From assembly GCA_003162415.1 (NCBI GenBank), contig PMOL01000016.1, forward strand, positions 1-64,000: a DNA stretch of 64,000 bases, in the 5' to 3' direction. A program made the translations under genes and the position numbers. Positions within the stretch are counted from its first letter, which is position 1, and every line of letters starts with the position of its first letter. The DNA comes from Candidatus Dormiibacterota bacterium (GTDB taxonomy: Bacteria; Chloroflexota; Dormibacteria; Aeolococcales; Aeolococcaceae). Below are positions 53,349 to 62,243 of the stretch, piece by piece. The notes under the pieces were generated by a model, which worked only from the letters and a program-made list of their open reading frames with translations, was not told where the DNA came from and did no database searches.

Positions 53349-55182
53349 GGTTCTCGACCGCCCCGACGTCTCGGCAGCGGAGGTCGCAACCGCGGGCGGT
53401 GGCAGCGGCGTCGCCAATCCACGGGTCGGACGCTTCGATTACAAGTGGATCGCGCTCGGAGTCGTGCTGCTCGGCACGATCATGACGATCCTCGACGCGA
53501 CCATCGTCAACATCGCGATCCCGACGCTGCAGGGCGACCTCAAGGCCGGCTCCTACGCGGACATCTCGTGGGTCGTCACCGGCTACATGCTCGCGCAGGG
53601 AGCGGTCATTCCCATGGCCGGCTGGGCGAGCGATCGCTTCGGCACCAAGCGTTTGTACCTGGTCACCATCGCCCTCTTCACGCTCGCGTCGATGGCGTGC
53701 GGCGTGGCGCAGAACCTTCCCGAGCTGGTCATCTTCCGCGTCCTGCAGGGACTCGGTGGGGGCATGCTGATGCCGATCGGCATGACCATCATCATGCGTG
53801 CGGTCGGACCCCAGAACATGGGACGGGTCATGGGGATCTTCGGCATTCCGATGCTCCTCGCCCCGGCGGTCGGGCCCGTGCTCGGCGGCTGGTTCGTTCA
53901 GGACTTCTCGTGGCGGTTGATCTTCTACGTCAACGTTCCGATCGGCCTCATCGCATTCGGGTCGGCGTGGCGCTTCCTCACCGAGTCGAACAGGGCACAC
54001 GGCCTGCGCCTCGACACGTTCGGTCTCCTCACCGCGCCGCCTGCAGCGGTCGCGGTCATGTATGCGGTCAACCAGAGCATCACCCTGGGATGGGGCTCCG
54101 TGCTTGTGATCAGCCTGCTGGTCGGCGCAGCGGTCCTGCTCGCGGCGTTCGTGCTGTCGCAGCTCGGTCGCCGCCGCGCCGCGACACTGCTGATGATGCC
54201 GCTCGCCGCCGGCGCGTTGCTGGTCGCGCTCCGCAACGGAGTCGTCGATGGATGGACGTCCCTCGACACGATCGTGATGCTCGTCGGCGCCGCGCTCGCA
54301 GCCGTCAACCTCGCGATCGGCAATCGCGGCAACCCTGAGCCGTTGCTCCAGCTGCGCCTCTTCCGCGACCCGACATTCTCGTGGTCGATGGGCCTGAGCT
54401 TCATCATCGTCACCGCCCTTTTCGGCGGGATGCTGTTGCTGCCGCTCTACCTCCAGGAGGTGCACGGATACAGCCCGCTCGAGACGGGACTCCTGTTGCT
54501 CCCACAGGCGATCACCGCGGCCGTCGCCATGCCGCTCGGTGGGTATCTCACCGACCGCATCGGGCCTCGTCCGGTGGTCGCGACCGGCATGGTCATGCTC
54601 GCGGGCGGCGGGTTCCTGCTTGCCCAGATTCACCCGACATCGTCGAACTGGCTGGTCGTGAGCGCGCTGCTGCTGCGTGGTTTTGCAATGGGCTTCTCGA
54701 TGATGCCATCGATGGCTGCAGCGATGGCACGGGTTCCGCGGCATCTCAGCTCGAGTGCCTCGAGCATCTCCAACAGCCTGCAGCGCATCGGCTCGTCAAT
54801 CGGCATCGCTGTGCTGGTGACCGTGCTCGCGGCGCAGTTCACAACCGCGATCGGTCAGGCATCGTGCGCGCCGTCGCCGGCAGTGCTCAGTGCCGCGTCC
54901 CCGGCAGGACATCAGCTCACGACGGCGGAGTTCTGCAGCACCCTGAAAGGGCAGTACGCGTCTCTCATCCAGAACGGCGGCCAGCCGTCGGCCACAACCA
55001 AGGTCGCGCCGGTGGTGGCGCACTTCGGCCAGACCTACGCTTCGGATGCGCTCAGCACCTCGTTCGATCGGACCTTCGCATTCATCACCATCCTCACGCT
55101 CCTCGGCGTGATCCCCGCGTTGTTCCTGCGCCGGCCCGAGAAAACGGCTGCCGGGCACGTGCCGCAGCTCGATGCCGCGTAA
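53341..55182 (+). CDS. MFS multidrug exporter, EmrB/QacA (DHA2) type
   Basis: 613 residues, 14 helices. Diagnostic pieces are D-A-T-I-V-N-I-A-I-P-T-L, motif A G-W-A-S-D-R-F-G-T-K-R, R-V-L-Q-G-L-G-G-G and motif C G-P-V-L-G-G-W-F. A loop of about 80 residues with Cys and Ser/Ala lies before the last helix. Located behind a MarR repressor, it is probably a drug or toxin exporter induced by its substrate. The ATG overlaps the MarR stop (ATGACTGA). Confidence 0.88.
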   Translation: MTEVLDRPDVSAAEVATAGGGSGVANPRVGRFDYKWIALGVVLLGTIMTILDATIVNIAIPTLQGDLKAGSYADISWVVTGYMLAQGAVIPMAGWASDRFGTKRLYLVTIALFTLASMACGVAQNLPELVIFRVLQGLGGGMLMPIGMTIIMRAVGPQNMGRVMGIFGIPMLLAPAVGPVLGGWFVQDFSWRLIFYVNVPIGLIAFGSAWRFLTESNRAHGLRLDTFGLLTAPPAAVAVMYAVNQSITLGWGSVLVISLLVGAAVLLAAFVLSQLGRRRAATLLMMPLAAGALLVALRNGVVDGWTSLDTIVMLVGAALAAVNLAIGNRGNPEPLLQLRLFRDPTFSWSMGLSFIIVTALFGGMLLLPLYLQEVHGYSPLETGLLLLPQAITAAVAMPLGGYLTDRIGPRPVVATGMVMLAGGGFLLAQIHPTSSNWLVVSALLLRGFAMGFSMMPSMAAAMARVPRHLSSSASSISNSLQRIGSSIGIAVLVTVLAAQFTTAIGQASCAPSPAVLSAASPAGHQLTTAEFCSTLKGQYASLIQNGGQPSATTKVAPVVAHFGQTYASDALSTSFDRTFAFITILTLLGVIPALFLRRPEKTAAGHVPQLDAA

Positions 55183-56188
55183 GGTCCTGGTTCTCGGCGG
55201 CACCGACTTCGTCGGACCGGCTGTGGTCGACGCGGCGCGTGCGCGTGGTGATGACGTGACCATCTTTCACCGCGGCCAGACCGGGTCCGCACCCGACGGT
55301 GTCCGCGTGGTCCATGGGGACCGCACCAAGGCGGCCGACCTCGATGCGCTCACGACTGAAACGTGGGACATGGTCGTCGACGCATGGTCGCGAGCACCTC
55401 GGGTGGTGCTCGCCTCGGCGCGCGCACTCGAGCCACATGCTGCTCGTTATGTGTACATCTCGACGATCTCGGTGTACGCGGATGCCCACGAGGGCGTCAT
55501 CACCGAGGAGTCGCCGACCGTCGACGCGCGGCCCGACGCCGACACCACCGACTACGCCGCCGACAAGCGCGGTGCAGAGCTCGCCATTGAAAGCGTGTTC
55601 GGCATCGAGCGCAGCGTCTTCGCCCGACCCGGGCTCATTCTTGGACCGCGCGAAAACATCGGACGTCTGCCCTGGTGGTTGCGTCGCATCGCGGCCGGTG
55701 GCGAGGTGCTCGCGCCCGAACCACGCGACCTCGCGGTGCAGTACGTCGACGCACGAGATCTCGCCGCGTTCGCCATTGAAGCGAGCCTGAACGGCGCCGT
55801 TAACGTGTTGAGCCGTCCGGGTCACACCACGATGGACGAAGTGCTCGAGCTCTCCCGCGAGGTCACCGGTTCGAGCGCATCGCTCACCTGGATCGATGCT
55901 GAATTCCTCCTCTCGAACAAGGTCGAGCCGTGGACCGAGTTGCCCATCTGGGTGCCTCCGATCGGCGAAATGGCGAGCTTCTACACGTGCGATTCGTCAC
56001 GGGCACTGCAATCGGGGCTCATCTGCCGTCCCGCCCGTAACACGGTGCAGGACACGTGGTCGTGGTTGCGTGAGCACCCCGACTGGCAGCAGGTGGTGAG
56101 CGCCAATCGCTCGCGTGTGGGCATGACGCCGGAGCGTGAGGCGGCGCTGCTCGCCGTCTGGAAGAATCAGCCGCCGGCTTCTCTGTAG
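55172..56188 (+). CDS. Extended SDR: NAD-dependent epimerase/dehydratase-like
   Basis: 338 residues. It opens V-L-V-L-G-G-T-D-F-V-G, an atypical SDR Rossmann motif (G-G-T-x-F-V-G) as in reductases related to isoflavone reductase or CSP41. Y-V-Y-I-S-T-I-S-V-Y-A and D-Y-A-A-D-K-R-G-A-E keep an active-site Tyr and Lys (Y-x-x-x-K). Substrate unknown. It overlaps the exporter gene by 11 bp, so it belongs to the MarR operon, and converges on accA with a 22-bp overlap. Confidence 0.82.
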   Translation: MPRKVLVLGGTDFVGPAVVDAARARGDDVTIFHRGQTGSAPDGVRVVHGDRTKAADLDALTTETWDMVVDAWSRAPRVVLASARALEPHAARYVYISTISVYADAHEGVITEESPTVDARPDADTTDYAADKRGAELAIESVFGIERSVFARPGLILGPRENIGRLPWWLRRIAAGGEVLAPEPRDLAVQYVDARDLAAFAIEASLNGAVNVLSRPGHTTMDEVLELSREVTGSSASLTWIDAEFLLSNKVEPWTELPIWVPPIGEMASFYTCDSSRALQSGLICRPARNTVQDTWSWLREHPDWQQVVSANRSRVGMTPEREAALLAVWKNQPPASL

Positions 56189-56985
56189 CGCCGCTGTCGC
56201 TGGGCGACAAGCTCGTCGATCGGGATCTCGCACAGCTCGTCGAGGTTGCGGATCACGGCTCCGCGAATGGCCGCAATCACCAGCGGCGCGTGCGCGTGCG
56301 CACCCGGCGGCGGTTCGGGGATGAGCTCGTCGACGAGCCCGATGCGGTGCGCGGTCTCGACGCCGGGGCGGAGCGCTGCCGCGGCACGAGCACGCTGCCC
56401 GGCGTCGCGATACAGGATGGCTGCGCACGTCTCGGGCGGAGCGACCGTGTACACGGCGTTCTCGAGGGCGAGCACGCGGTCGGCGAGCGCCAGCGCCAGC
56501 GCACCGCCCGAGCCGCCCTCACTGAGCACCACGCTGACCGTCGGGGTGCGCAACCCGAGCATGCAGAGGAGCGCATCGGCGATCGCCCAGGCCTGACCAC
56601 GCTCCTCGGCGCCGATGCCCGCATGCGCCGCCGGGGTGTCGACGAGGCAGAGCACGGGCATCGAGAATTTCTCGGCCTGGCGCATGAGTCGCACCGCCTT
56701 GCGGTAGCCCTCGGGATGGGGCATGCCGAAGTTGTGGAGCGCGCGAGTCATCGGGTCGGTGCCCTTCTCCTGACCGATCACCATCACCGAGCGGCTTCCG
56801 AGCCGCGCCGGGCCGCCGACCACTGCGCGGTCGTCGCCGAAGAGCCGGTCGCCGCGGAGCTCCGTCCAGCCTCCGGTGATCGCCGAGATCACCTGCAGCG
56901 CGCGCGGGCGCTCCGGATGGCGGGCCAGCTCGACCGCCGCGAACGCGATCCGTTCGCGCTCGGTCGTCTCGATCGTGGTGCTCAT
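56167..56985 (-). CDS. accA: Acetyl-CoA carboxylase carboxyltransferase, alpha subunit
   Basis: 272 residues; slightly short for AccA. It carries malonyl-CoA-forming carboxyl transfer together with AccD. Motifs: D-R-L-F-G-D-D-R-A-V-V-G-G, M-V-I-G-Q-E-K-G, G-M-P-H-P-E-G-Y-R-K-A, V-D-T-P-A-A-H-A-G, S-E-G-G-S-G-G-A-L. Its ATG overlaps the accD stop (ATGA). AccB and AccC are not in the window. Confidence 0.93.
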   Translation of the reverse strand: MSTTIETTERERIAFAAVELARHPERPRALQVISAITGGWTELRGDRLFGDDRAVVGGPARLGSRSVMVIGQEKGTDPMTRALHNFGMPHPEGYRKAVRLMRQAEKFSMPVLCLVDTPAAHAGIGAEERGQAWAIADALLCMLGLRTPTVSVVLSEGGSGGALALALADRVLALENAVYTVAPPETCAAILYRDAGQRARAAAALRPGVETAHRIGLVDELIPEPPPGAHAHAPLVIAAIRGAVIRNLDELCEIPIDELVAQRQRRYREAGG

Positions 56986-57857
56986 GCTCGTCCCGAATAG
57001 ATGCGGATCAGCGTCCCCACCGTGTCGCGAAGGCGGCCCCGCTCTACGACCGCATCGACCATCCCGTGGGCGAGCAGAAACTCGGCGGTCTGGAATCCGT
57101 CGGGGAGCTTGTCGTGTGTTGCCTGCTCGATGACCCGGCCGCCCGCAAACCCGATGCGCGCTCCCGGCTCGGCGATGATCACATCCGACTGGACAGCGAA
57201 CGACGCGGTGACACCGCCGAAGCAGGGGTCGCCGAGGATGCTGATGTAGGGAAGGCGGGCCGCGATCACCTCGGCAACCGCAGCCGAGCAGCGAGCCATC
57301 TGGGCCAGCGACGCGATGCCCTCCTGCATCCTCGCGCCGCCCGAGGTGCACACCGCCACCAGCGCACGCCGCTCGGCGACGGCCAGCTCGCAGGCACGGG
57401 CGAAGATCTCGCCGGCGCCACTGCCGAGCGATCCGCCGAGAAACTCGAAATCCATGCACGCGAGGACGACCGGGTTGCCGGCGAGCGAAGCCCTGGCGGT
57501 CAGGAAGGCCTCGTGCAGGCCGGTGCGTTCGCGAGCCCTGACCACTCGCTGCGGGTAGGGGACACCGTCATCGAACCCCAGGGGATCGCGATCGCCGACC
57601 TCGACGACCAGCGTCTCAGCCGTGTTCGGATCGGCAAGCTGCGCGATGCGCTGCGAGGCGCCGACGAAACCGTGATGACCGCACTCGGAGCAGACGTTGA
57701 GGTCGGCCGCGTAGCGCTCGGCGACGAACCGGCGCTTGCAGCGAGGACATGCGACGGTGCCGGTGGTTGGTGCGGTGGGCCGGAGTTCGGGTCCGGGCGC
57801 CTGAAGCCTGTTTCGCGGCGCCTGTCGCCGCGAGGTCACCCCGTCGGCGCGATCCAT
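56982..57857 (-). CDS. accD: Acetyl-CoA carboxylase carboxyltransferase, beta subunit
   Basis: 291 residues. The N-terminal zinc ribbon is C-P-R-C...C-S-E-C. Carboxyltransferase motifs: D-F-E-F-L-G-G-S-L-G-S-G-A-G, S-G-G-A-R-M-Q-E-G, D-P-C-F-G-G-V-T-A-S-F, P-G-A-R-I-G-F-A-G. The ATG lies inside the end of fabH (22-bp overlap), so translation is coupled. Together with AccA it forms the carboxyltransferase for fatty acid synthesis. Confidence 0.94.
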   Translation of the reverse strand: MDRADGVTSRRQAPRNRLQAPGPELRPTAPTTGTVACPRCKRRFVAERYAADLNVCSECGHHGFVGASQRIAQLADPNTAETLVVEVGDRDPLGFDDGVPYPQRVVRARERTGLHEAFLTARASLAGNPVVLACMDFEFLGGSLGSGAGEIFARACELAVAERRALVAVCTSGGARMQEGIASLAQMARCSAAVAEVIAARLPYISILGDPCFGGVTASFAVQSDVIIAEPGARIGFAGGRVIEQATHDKLPDGFQTAEFLLAHGMVDAVVERGRLRDTVGTLIRIYSGRA

Positions 57858-58852
57858 CGCAGAGCGATGCCACCCCAGACCACACCCGACCCAAAGGCAA
57901 TGCAGACCACCTTGTCACCCTGGCGCATCCGGCCGGTCTCGACCGCCTCCGCGAGCGCGATTGGGATCGACGCACCACTGGTGTTGCCGTACCGGTCGAT
58001 GTTGATCACCACCCGGTCGAGCGGCAGATCGAGGCGCTTTGCCACGGCCTCGATGATTCGCAGGTTGGCCTGGTGGGGCACGAGCAGCGTGACGTCGTTC
58101 AGCGACCATCCGGCCTCGGCGCAGACAGCCCGCGCCGACTCGGCCATGCGCTCGACACCGAGCCGGAAGGTGCCCTTGCCGTACATCCGCAACCCGTTCT
58201 CGCTGTCCTCCTCACCCGCCTTGGGGCCGTAGTAGATGAGATCTGCCTCGCCCCCGTCGGCGCCCCACTGGATCCCCTCGATGCCGCCGTCATCGGACAC
58301 GCCGAGCACCGCGGCACCGGCGCCGTCGCCGAAGAGCACGCAGGTGGACCGATCCTTGTAGTCGATGAGCGAGGTCAGAGCGTCACCGGCGATGACCAGC
58401 ACGCGGCTCATCCCGGACGACACGATCAGGCCGCGGCCGATGGCAACCCCGTAGACGAAACCGGCGCAGGCGGCGGCGATGTCAAAGGCGGGAATGCCCG
58501 CCAGGCCGAGGCGGCGCTGCACCAGGCAGGCCGTGGACGGGAGCGGGGAGTCCGGGGACACCGTGGCCACGATCAGCGCGTCGACGCTGTCCACGCCGGC
58601 GGCGGCCATCGCCCGGCGGCCGGCTTCTGCGGCCATCATCGATGTGGTCATCCCCGATGCGATCTTTCGACGCTCGCGAATGCCCGTGCGCTCGAGGATC
58701 CAGGCGTCGGACGTCTCGACCATCGCCTCGAGGTGCGCGTTGGTGATGATCTCGTCGGGCAGGTACGACGCGATCCCGAGGATGGCCGCCGTCTTGGTGC
58801 TGCCGGGCGGGACTCCGACGGGTGCGGACGCGGGGGCGTGAAGGATCGCCAT
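57836..58852 (-). CDS. fabH: 3-oxoacyl-ACP synthase III
   Basis: 338 residues. It starts fatty acid chains by condensing acyl-CoA with malonyl-ACP. The triad is intact: Cys129 in I-A-A-A-C-A-G-F, His260 in V-P-H-Q-A-N-L-R-I and Asn290 in I-D-R-Y-G-N-T-S-G. An extension of about 20 Pro/Ala-rich residues precedes the core. TAAGCT ends 9 nt before the ATG, giving a leader of about 2 nt. First gene of the fabH-accD-accA operon. Confidence 0.94.
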   Translation of the reverse strand: MAILHAPASAPVGVPPGSTKTAAILGIASYLPDEIITNAHLEAMVETSDAWILERTGIRERRKIASGMTTSMMAAEAGRRAMAAAGVDSVDALIVATVSPDSPLPSTACLVQRRLGLAGIPAFDIAAACAGFVYGVAIGRGLIVSSGMSRVLVIAGDALTSLIDYKDRSTCVLFGDGAGAAVLGVSDDGGIEGIQWGADGGEADLIYYGPKAGEEDSENGLRMYGKGTFRLGVERMAESARAVCAEAGWSLNDVTLLVPHQANLRIIEAVAKRLDLPLDRVVINIDRYGNTSGASIPIALAEAVETGRMRQGDKVVCIAFGSGVVWGGIALRWIAPTG

Positions 58853-58921
58853 CTCGACAGAAGCTTAGGCGAGCGTCGAGGGTTACGTCACCGTTGGACT
58901 GATGTACATTTCCGGATCGAG

Positions 58922-59365
58922 ATGCTCGGGAACCTGCTCGCGGTCAACAACCCGTTCCCGTTTTCGATCAGCGGGTTCACCGGGCTCACTACTGCCCAGA
59001 TCATCTCCTTCTTCCTCGTCTTCGTCATCTTCAACGCGTACGTGGTGCTGATGGTGATCGCGCTGGTGGCGTTCTATTTCACCTCCAAGCCACGCCACGG
59101 CGTGGTTCGCACCGCCGCCATCTGGCACTTCATAGCGATCCTCTGGATGCTCATGGCCTTCATCGGGACCGTCTGGGGCGCCCCCGCGGAGAAGACCTTC
59201 CTGGGCGGCACCGGTCTGGCCACCCTCGGTATCGGGCAGCGCGCCATCAACGAGTTCATCTCAATGGGATTCGCATTCATCGCCTTCGTCTGCATGGGGA
59301 TTGGCTTCGCCCGCGCGTCCGCTCAGAACCGCGCTATTCGCGAAGAGGTCCTCGCCGCCGTCTAA
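58922..59365 (+). CDS. Four-helix membrane protein
   Basis: The product has 147 residues with helices at about 26-53, 63-84 and 108-128 and a weaker hydrophobic start. It begins M-L-G-N-L-L-A-V-N-N-P and has a conserved-looking W-H-F-I-A-I-L-W-M-L-M core. I recognise no family. ATG 58922 is the first in-frame codon that gives a compact protein; TACATT at 58905-58910 is a possible -10. It is divergent from fabH and precedes the cytochrome region. A respiratory link is only a guess from location. Confidence 0.6.
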   Translation: MLGNLLAVNNPFPFSISGFTGLTTAQIISFFLVFVIFNAYVVLMVIALVAFYFTSKPRHGVVRTAAIWHFIAILWMLMAFIGTVWGAPAEKTFLGGTGLATLGIGQRAINEFISMGFAFIAFVCMGIGFARASAQNRAIREEVLAAV

Positions 59366-59407
59366 GTTCGGGCGCTGCATCCACCCGGACTAGCTCGACC
59401 TTTCTTC

Positions 59408-59908
59408 CTATCGGAGAGAGAAGGACAGGATCGAGGCCGGGTTCAGGAGCGCGAAGGCGCGCTGGACGGCGTGGGTCTCGTTGGTGATCGCGGTGATCCA
59501 TAGGGCCGAGAGGTTGGTCACCGGGAGGAAGTCGCCGGGGTGACGCTCGAGGTGATCCTGGAGGTCGTTGCCGGGCGAGAGGTGCACGTCGCCGACCAGC
59601 GAGATCGCCGACGTGTTGATCGACGCCGCGTAGGGCACGGTCTCGCGCCACATCGCCGAGTTGCCGTCGGGCATCTCCTCGAGCGGCGAGACGAGGATCA
59701 CGCCGGCTTTGGCGATGGTCACGCGGGGCTCGAGCCGGCTCAGGACCGGGTAGTTGGTCGAGAGGGGCTCGGCACGCGAATTCCTGACCTGAAGGAACGC
59801 ACCGAACCGGTTGATGCTGTCGCTGAGGCGTTCTGCGCCGATGACCTCGAGCTCGCCCGTCAACCGGATGAAGGTGCCGTAGATCTCGACCTCACGCCAT
59901 CCGCTCAC
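59408..59908 (-). CDS. Conserved-looking soluble hypothetical protein
   Basis: 166 residues, no signal or membrane segment. It has W-R-E-V-E-I-Y-G-T-F-I-R-L-T-G-E-L, N-Y-P-V-L-S-R-L-E-P-R-V and L-V-S-P-L-E-E-M-P-D-G. The mix of strands suggests a small beta-rich domain. I do not recognise it. The GTG start is 9 nt after TAGCCT, close to the leaderless pattern. It converges on the four-helix membrane protein gene. Confidence 0.6.
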   Translation of the reverse strand: MSGWREVEIYGTFIRLTGELEVIGAERLSDSINRFGAFLQVRNSRAEPLSTNYPVLSRLEPRVTIAKAGVILVSPLEEMPDGNSAMWRETVPYAASINTSAISLVGDVHLSPGNDLQDHLERHPGDFLPVTNLSALWITAITNETHAVQRAFALLNPASILSFSLR

Positions 59909-59986
59909 AGGCCCCCAAGGCTACTCTCCGGCGGCCGCCACGGGAATGCCTGAAGCGGCGCGCGGCGTGGCGCACGCGGTGACGTA

Positions 59987-60155
59987 TCCTTTCGGCCGTC
60001 TGACGCTCCGAACACGAGATATGGAACGCCTCATAGTCGCTCTCCGCACTGACTTCGGATGCTTCGCCATCATCGTGGCATTCGTAGTGATCATGATTTC
60101 GGCGATCGTCTTCGCCAACATCCTCACCCCTCCGGCGAGCAACCCACTCCTGTAG
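59987..60155 (+). CDS. Single-span microprotein upstream of the Rieske gene (coding 60021-60155)
   Basis: From the ATG at 60021 the product has 44 residues, with a charged start (M-E-R-L-I) and one helix (A-I-I-V-A-F-V-V-I-M-I-S-A-I-V-F). A TATCCT hexamer at 59987-59992 is a good -10 for it; the feature starts there. A longer in-frame ATG lies at 59946. It precedes the Rieske gene by 93 bp. The size and topology recall small subunits of cytochrome complexes, but no sequence motif proves that. Confidence 0.45.
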
Positions 60156-60189
60156 CAGGATGAGGCGGACCCCGACCCCCGGTCAGGCG

Positions 60190-60215
60190 GCTTCCGTGTC
60201 GGAAGCTCGTAAACT
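60190..60215 (+). promoter_or_regulatory. Promoter of the cytochrome bc operon with a dyad
   Basis: A perfect 7-bp inverted repeat, GCTTCCG-TGT-CGGAAGC (60190-60206), lies 3 bp upstream of TAAACT (60210-60215), covering the -35 region. It may be an operator or the end hairpin of the preceding microprotein gene. Confidence 0.4.
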
Positions 60216-60248
60216 TGCCGCAGGTACGAACCGCCTCGAGAGGACTGT

Positions 60249-60917
60249 ATGGCGCTGAATCCGTACGAATCGCCGCGAGGGAGGATGCGTGCTCGCGCCG
60301 AGACGACGAGACGTCAGTTCCTGATGATCATGGGTGGGCTCGCCGCTGCCGGCGCGAGCCTGGTCGGAAGCGTCAAGGTCCTCGGCTTCATGTTCCCCCA
60401 GGCATCGAGCAATGCGCCCGCCCTGTTCAAGACCTCGTTCACCTTTGATCAGCTCACCGGTGGTGTCGCGAACGGCAAGGCCGTGACGCCCGTCAACGTG
60501 CTTTCGGAGACCGACAAGCGCGTCACCGTCGTGCTCGACGACGCCGGCATCTACGCCGTTTACCTGGTCTGCACGCATCTCGGGTGCACGCCGAACTACG
60601 TCACCGACGTGACCACCGGGTCCGGGGTCTCACCGACGGTGGCAAAGGGTCGCGGCGCCCGCGCGCCCAACCAGCAGCTCCCCAACGGCTGGGCGTGCCC
60701 CTGTCACGGCAGCCGTTACTTCATCGACTCGACAAACTTCTACGGCCCGGCTCCGCGGCCGATGGACTGGGTGAACATCGAGGTCACCCCGGACGGGTTC
60801 TTCGCGGTGGATCGAGCCGCGCTGGTGGCGACTCGTGGCCCAGGGAACAATCAAGCGCCACAATGGCGCCTGCTGATCAGCACACAGAAAAGCAACGGCA
60901 AGACCCTCGGGGTCTGA
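60249..60917 (+). CDS. Rieske iron-sulfur protein of a cytochrome bc complex
   Basis: 222 residues. A Tat-type signal anchor (T-R-R-Q-F-L-M-I-M-G-G) with one helix is followed by the Rieske domain. Its [2Fe-2S] ligands lie in C-T-H-L-G-C and C-P-C-H-G-S, with a long spacer between them (about 50 residues). It moves electrons from quinol to cytochrome c outside the membrane. AGAGGA precedes the ATG. First gene of a four-gene bc operon. Confidence 0.94.
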   Translation: MALNPYESPRGRMRARAETTRRQFLMIMGGLAAAGASLVGSVKVLGFMFPQASSNAPALFKTSFTFDQLTGGVANGKAVTPVNVLSETDKRVTVVLDDAGIYAVYLVCTHLGCTPNYVTDVTTGSGVSPTVAKGRGARAPNQQLPNGWACPCHGSRYFIDSTNFYGPAPRPMDWVNIEVTPDGFFAVDRAALVATRGPGNNQAPQWRLLISTQKSNGKTLGV

Positions 60918-60954
60918 TGAGGAGGCGGGCTACGCGAATGAGGGGCCTCGGTAG

Positions 60955-61686
60955 ATGAGCGCAACCCCCGGCGAGGCGAACCCGGTCCGCGCGTTCGTCG
61001 CGCAACTCTGGGGATCGGTCTTCCGCCATGGTCTGCCGACCAACGACAAGGTCGCAGCTCGCACCGCGCTGACCAACTTCTTCCTGCACATCCACCCGGT
61101 GCGGGTCAAGAAGTCCGCCGTGCGCGTGTCCTACACGCTGTGCCTCGGTGGCCTCTCCTTCTTCCTGTTCATCCTGCTGACGATCACCGGGCTGTTCCTG
61201 ATGTTCTATTACATCCCCTCGGTGGATTCGGCGTATCAGAACGTCAAGGATCTCCAGTTCGTCGCGGTGTTCGGCGACATCATCCGCAACATGCATCGCT
61301 GGGCCGCGCACGCGATGGTGATCACCGTCTGGCTGCACATGGCCCGCGTCTTCTACCAGGGCGCCTACAAGCCACCCCGGGAGTTCAACTGGGTGATCGG
61401 CACCTTCCTGCTCCTGATCACGCTGCTGCTCTCGTTCTCCGGCTACCTCCTTCCCTGGGACCAGCTCGCCATCTGGGCGATCACGGTCGGTACCAACATG
61501 GCCAAGTACGCCCCGATCGTGGGGCCCTATACCCGATATCTCCTGCTCGGTGGCGACCAGGTAGCACAAGGTGCTCTGATTCGCTTCTACGTCTTACACG
61601 TCATCGCCCTGCCCCTGATCGGCTTCCTGCTGATGGTCGTACACTTCTGGCGCGTCCGTAAAGACGGGTTCACAGGAGGCCTCTGA
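60955..61686 (+). CDS. Cytochrome b6-like subunit (split cytochrome b, N-terminal half)
   Basis: 243 residues. Haem ligands are His114/His128 and His215/His230; the second pair is 15 apart, as in b6f rather than bc1 complexes. The segment L-C-L-G-G-L-S aligns with Y-C-L-G-G-I-T of chloroplast cytochrome b6, whose Cys binds the extra haem c(n); here it is Cys63. G-Y-L-L-P-W-D-Q and R-K-D-G-F-T-G-G-L match as well. An extension of about 45 residues precedes the core. Confidence 0.93.
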   Translation: MSATPGEANPVRAFVAQLWGSVFRHGLPTNDKVAARTALTNFFLHIHPVRVKKSAVRVSYTLCLGGLSFFLFILLTITGLFLMFYYIPSVDSAYQNVKDLQFVAVFGDIIRNMHRWAAHAMVITVWLHMARVFYQGAYKPPREFNWVIGTFLLLITLLLSFSGYLLPWDQLAIWAITVGTNMAKYAPIVGPYTRYLLLGGDQVAQGALIRFYVLHVIALPLIGFLLMVVHFWRVRKDGFTGGL

Positions 61687-62243
61687 TGGCAACTGTCGTC
61701 GAGGGAGGACGCGACCAACGCGGCTCGGTGACGCCGCGTCCGCAGGCGCCCATATCGGGACCTGAGCTGGCGAACACCCCGCTGGTCATCCGCCGTCGCG
61801 AGGACGAGGAGACGGTGGTCACGTTCCCCTACCTGGTGTGGCGGGAATTCCTTGCCGGCCTGGCGGCCTTCGTCTTCCTGATGTTGGTCTCCATCCAGGT
61901 CAACGCCCCGCTGCTCCAGAAGGCCAACGTGTCGATCACGCCGAACCCGGCCAAGGCGCCCTGGTACTTCGTCGGCCTCCAGGAGCTGCTCGAGCGCTTC
62001 CCGCCGATCATGGCCGGCGTCGCGTTCCCGAGCTTCGTGATCATCTTCATGATCCTGACCCCGTACCTCGACCGCAACCCGAGCCGCCGCCCGCAGGATC
62101 GCAGGGTGGCGATCGTGCTGTTCACCGTCTTTGTCTGCCTCTCCGTGGCGTTCGTGGTCATCGGTGAGTTCTTCCGTGGAGAAGCCTTCAACTGGGACTG
62201 GACCCTCATCCTCGGTCACCCCGGACTGAGCTCCCCCGTATGA
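61686..62243 (+). CDS. Subunit IV-like protein (split cytochrome b, C-terminal half)
   Basis: 185 residues with three helices. The quinol-oxidation motif P-E-W-Y appears as A-P-W-Y in N-P-A-K-A-P-W-Y-F-V-G-L-Q-E-L, a variant seen in split complexes outside cyanobacteria. The 60-residue N-terminal extension is hydrophilic. The TGATG overlap with the b6-like gene and the ATGA overlap with the cytochrome c gene show tight coupling. Confidence 0.9.
   Translation: MATVVEGGRDQRGSVTPRPQAPISGPELANTPLVIRRREDEETVVTFPYLVWREFLAGLAAFVFLMLVSIQVNAPLLQKANVSITPNPAKAPWYFVGLQELLERFPPIMAGVAFPSFVIIFMILTPYLDRNPSRRPQDRRVAIVLFTVFVCLSVAFVVIGEFFRGEAFNWDWTLILGHPGLSSPV

Noticed and set aside
53287-54744. Long open frame antisense to the MFS exporter
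   Set aside because: Its translation is dominated by Arg, Asp, Glu, His and Gln with no domain, as expected from the complement of a GC-rich membrane protein gene. The sense strand has a clear transporter.
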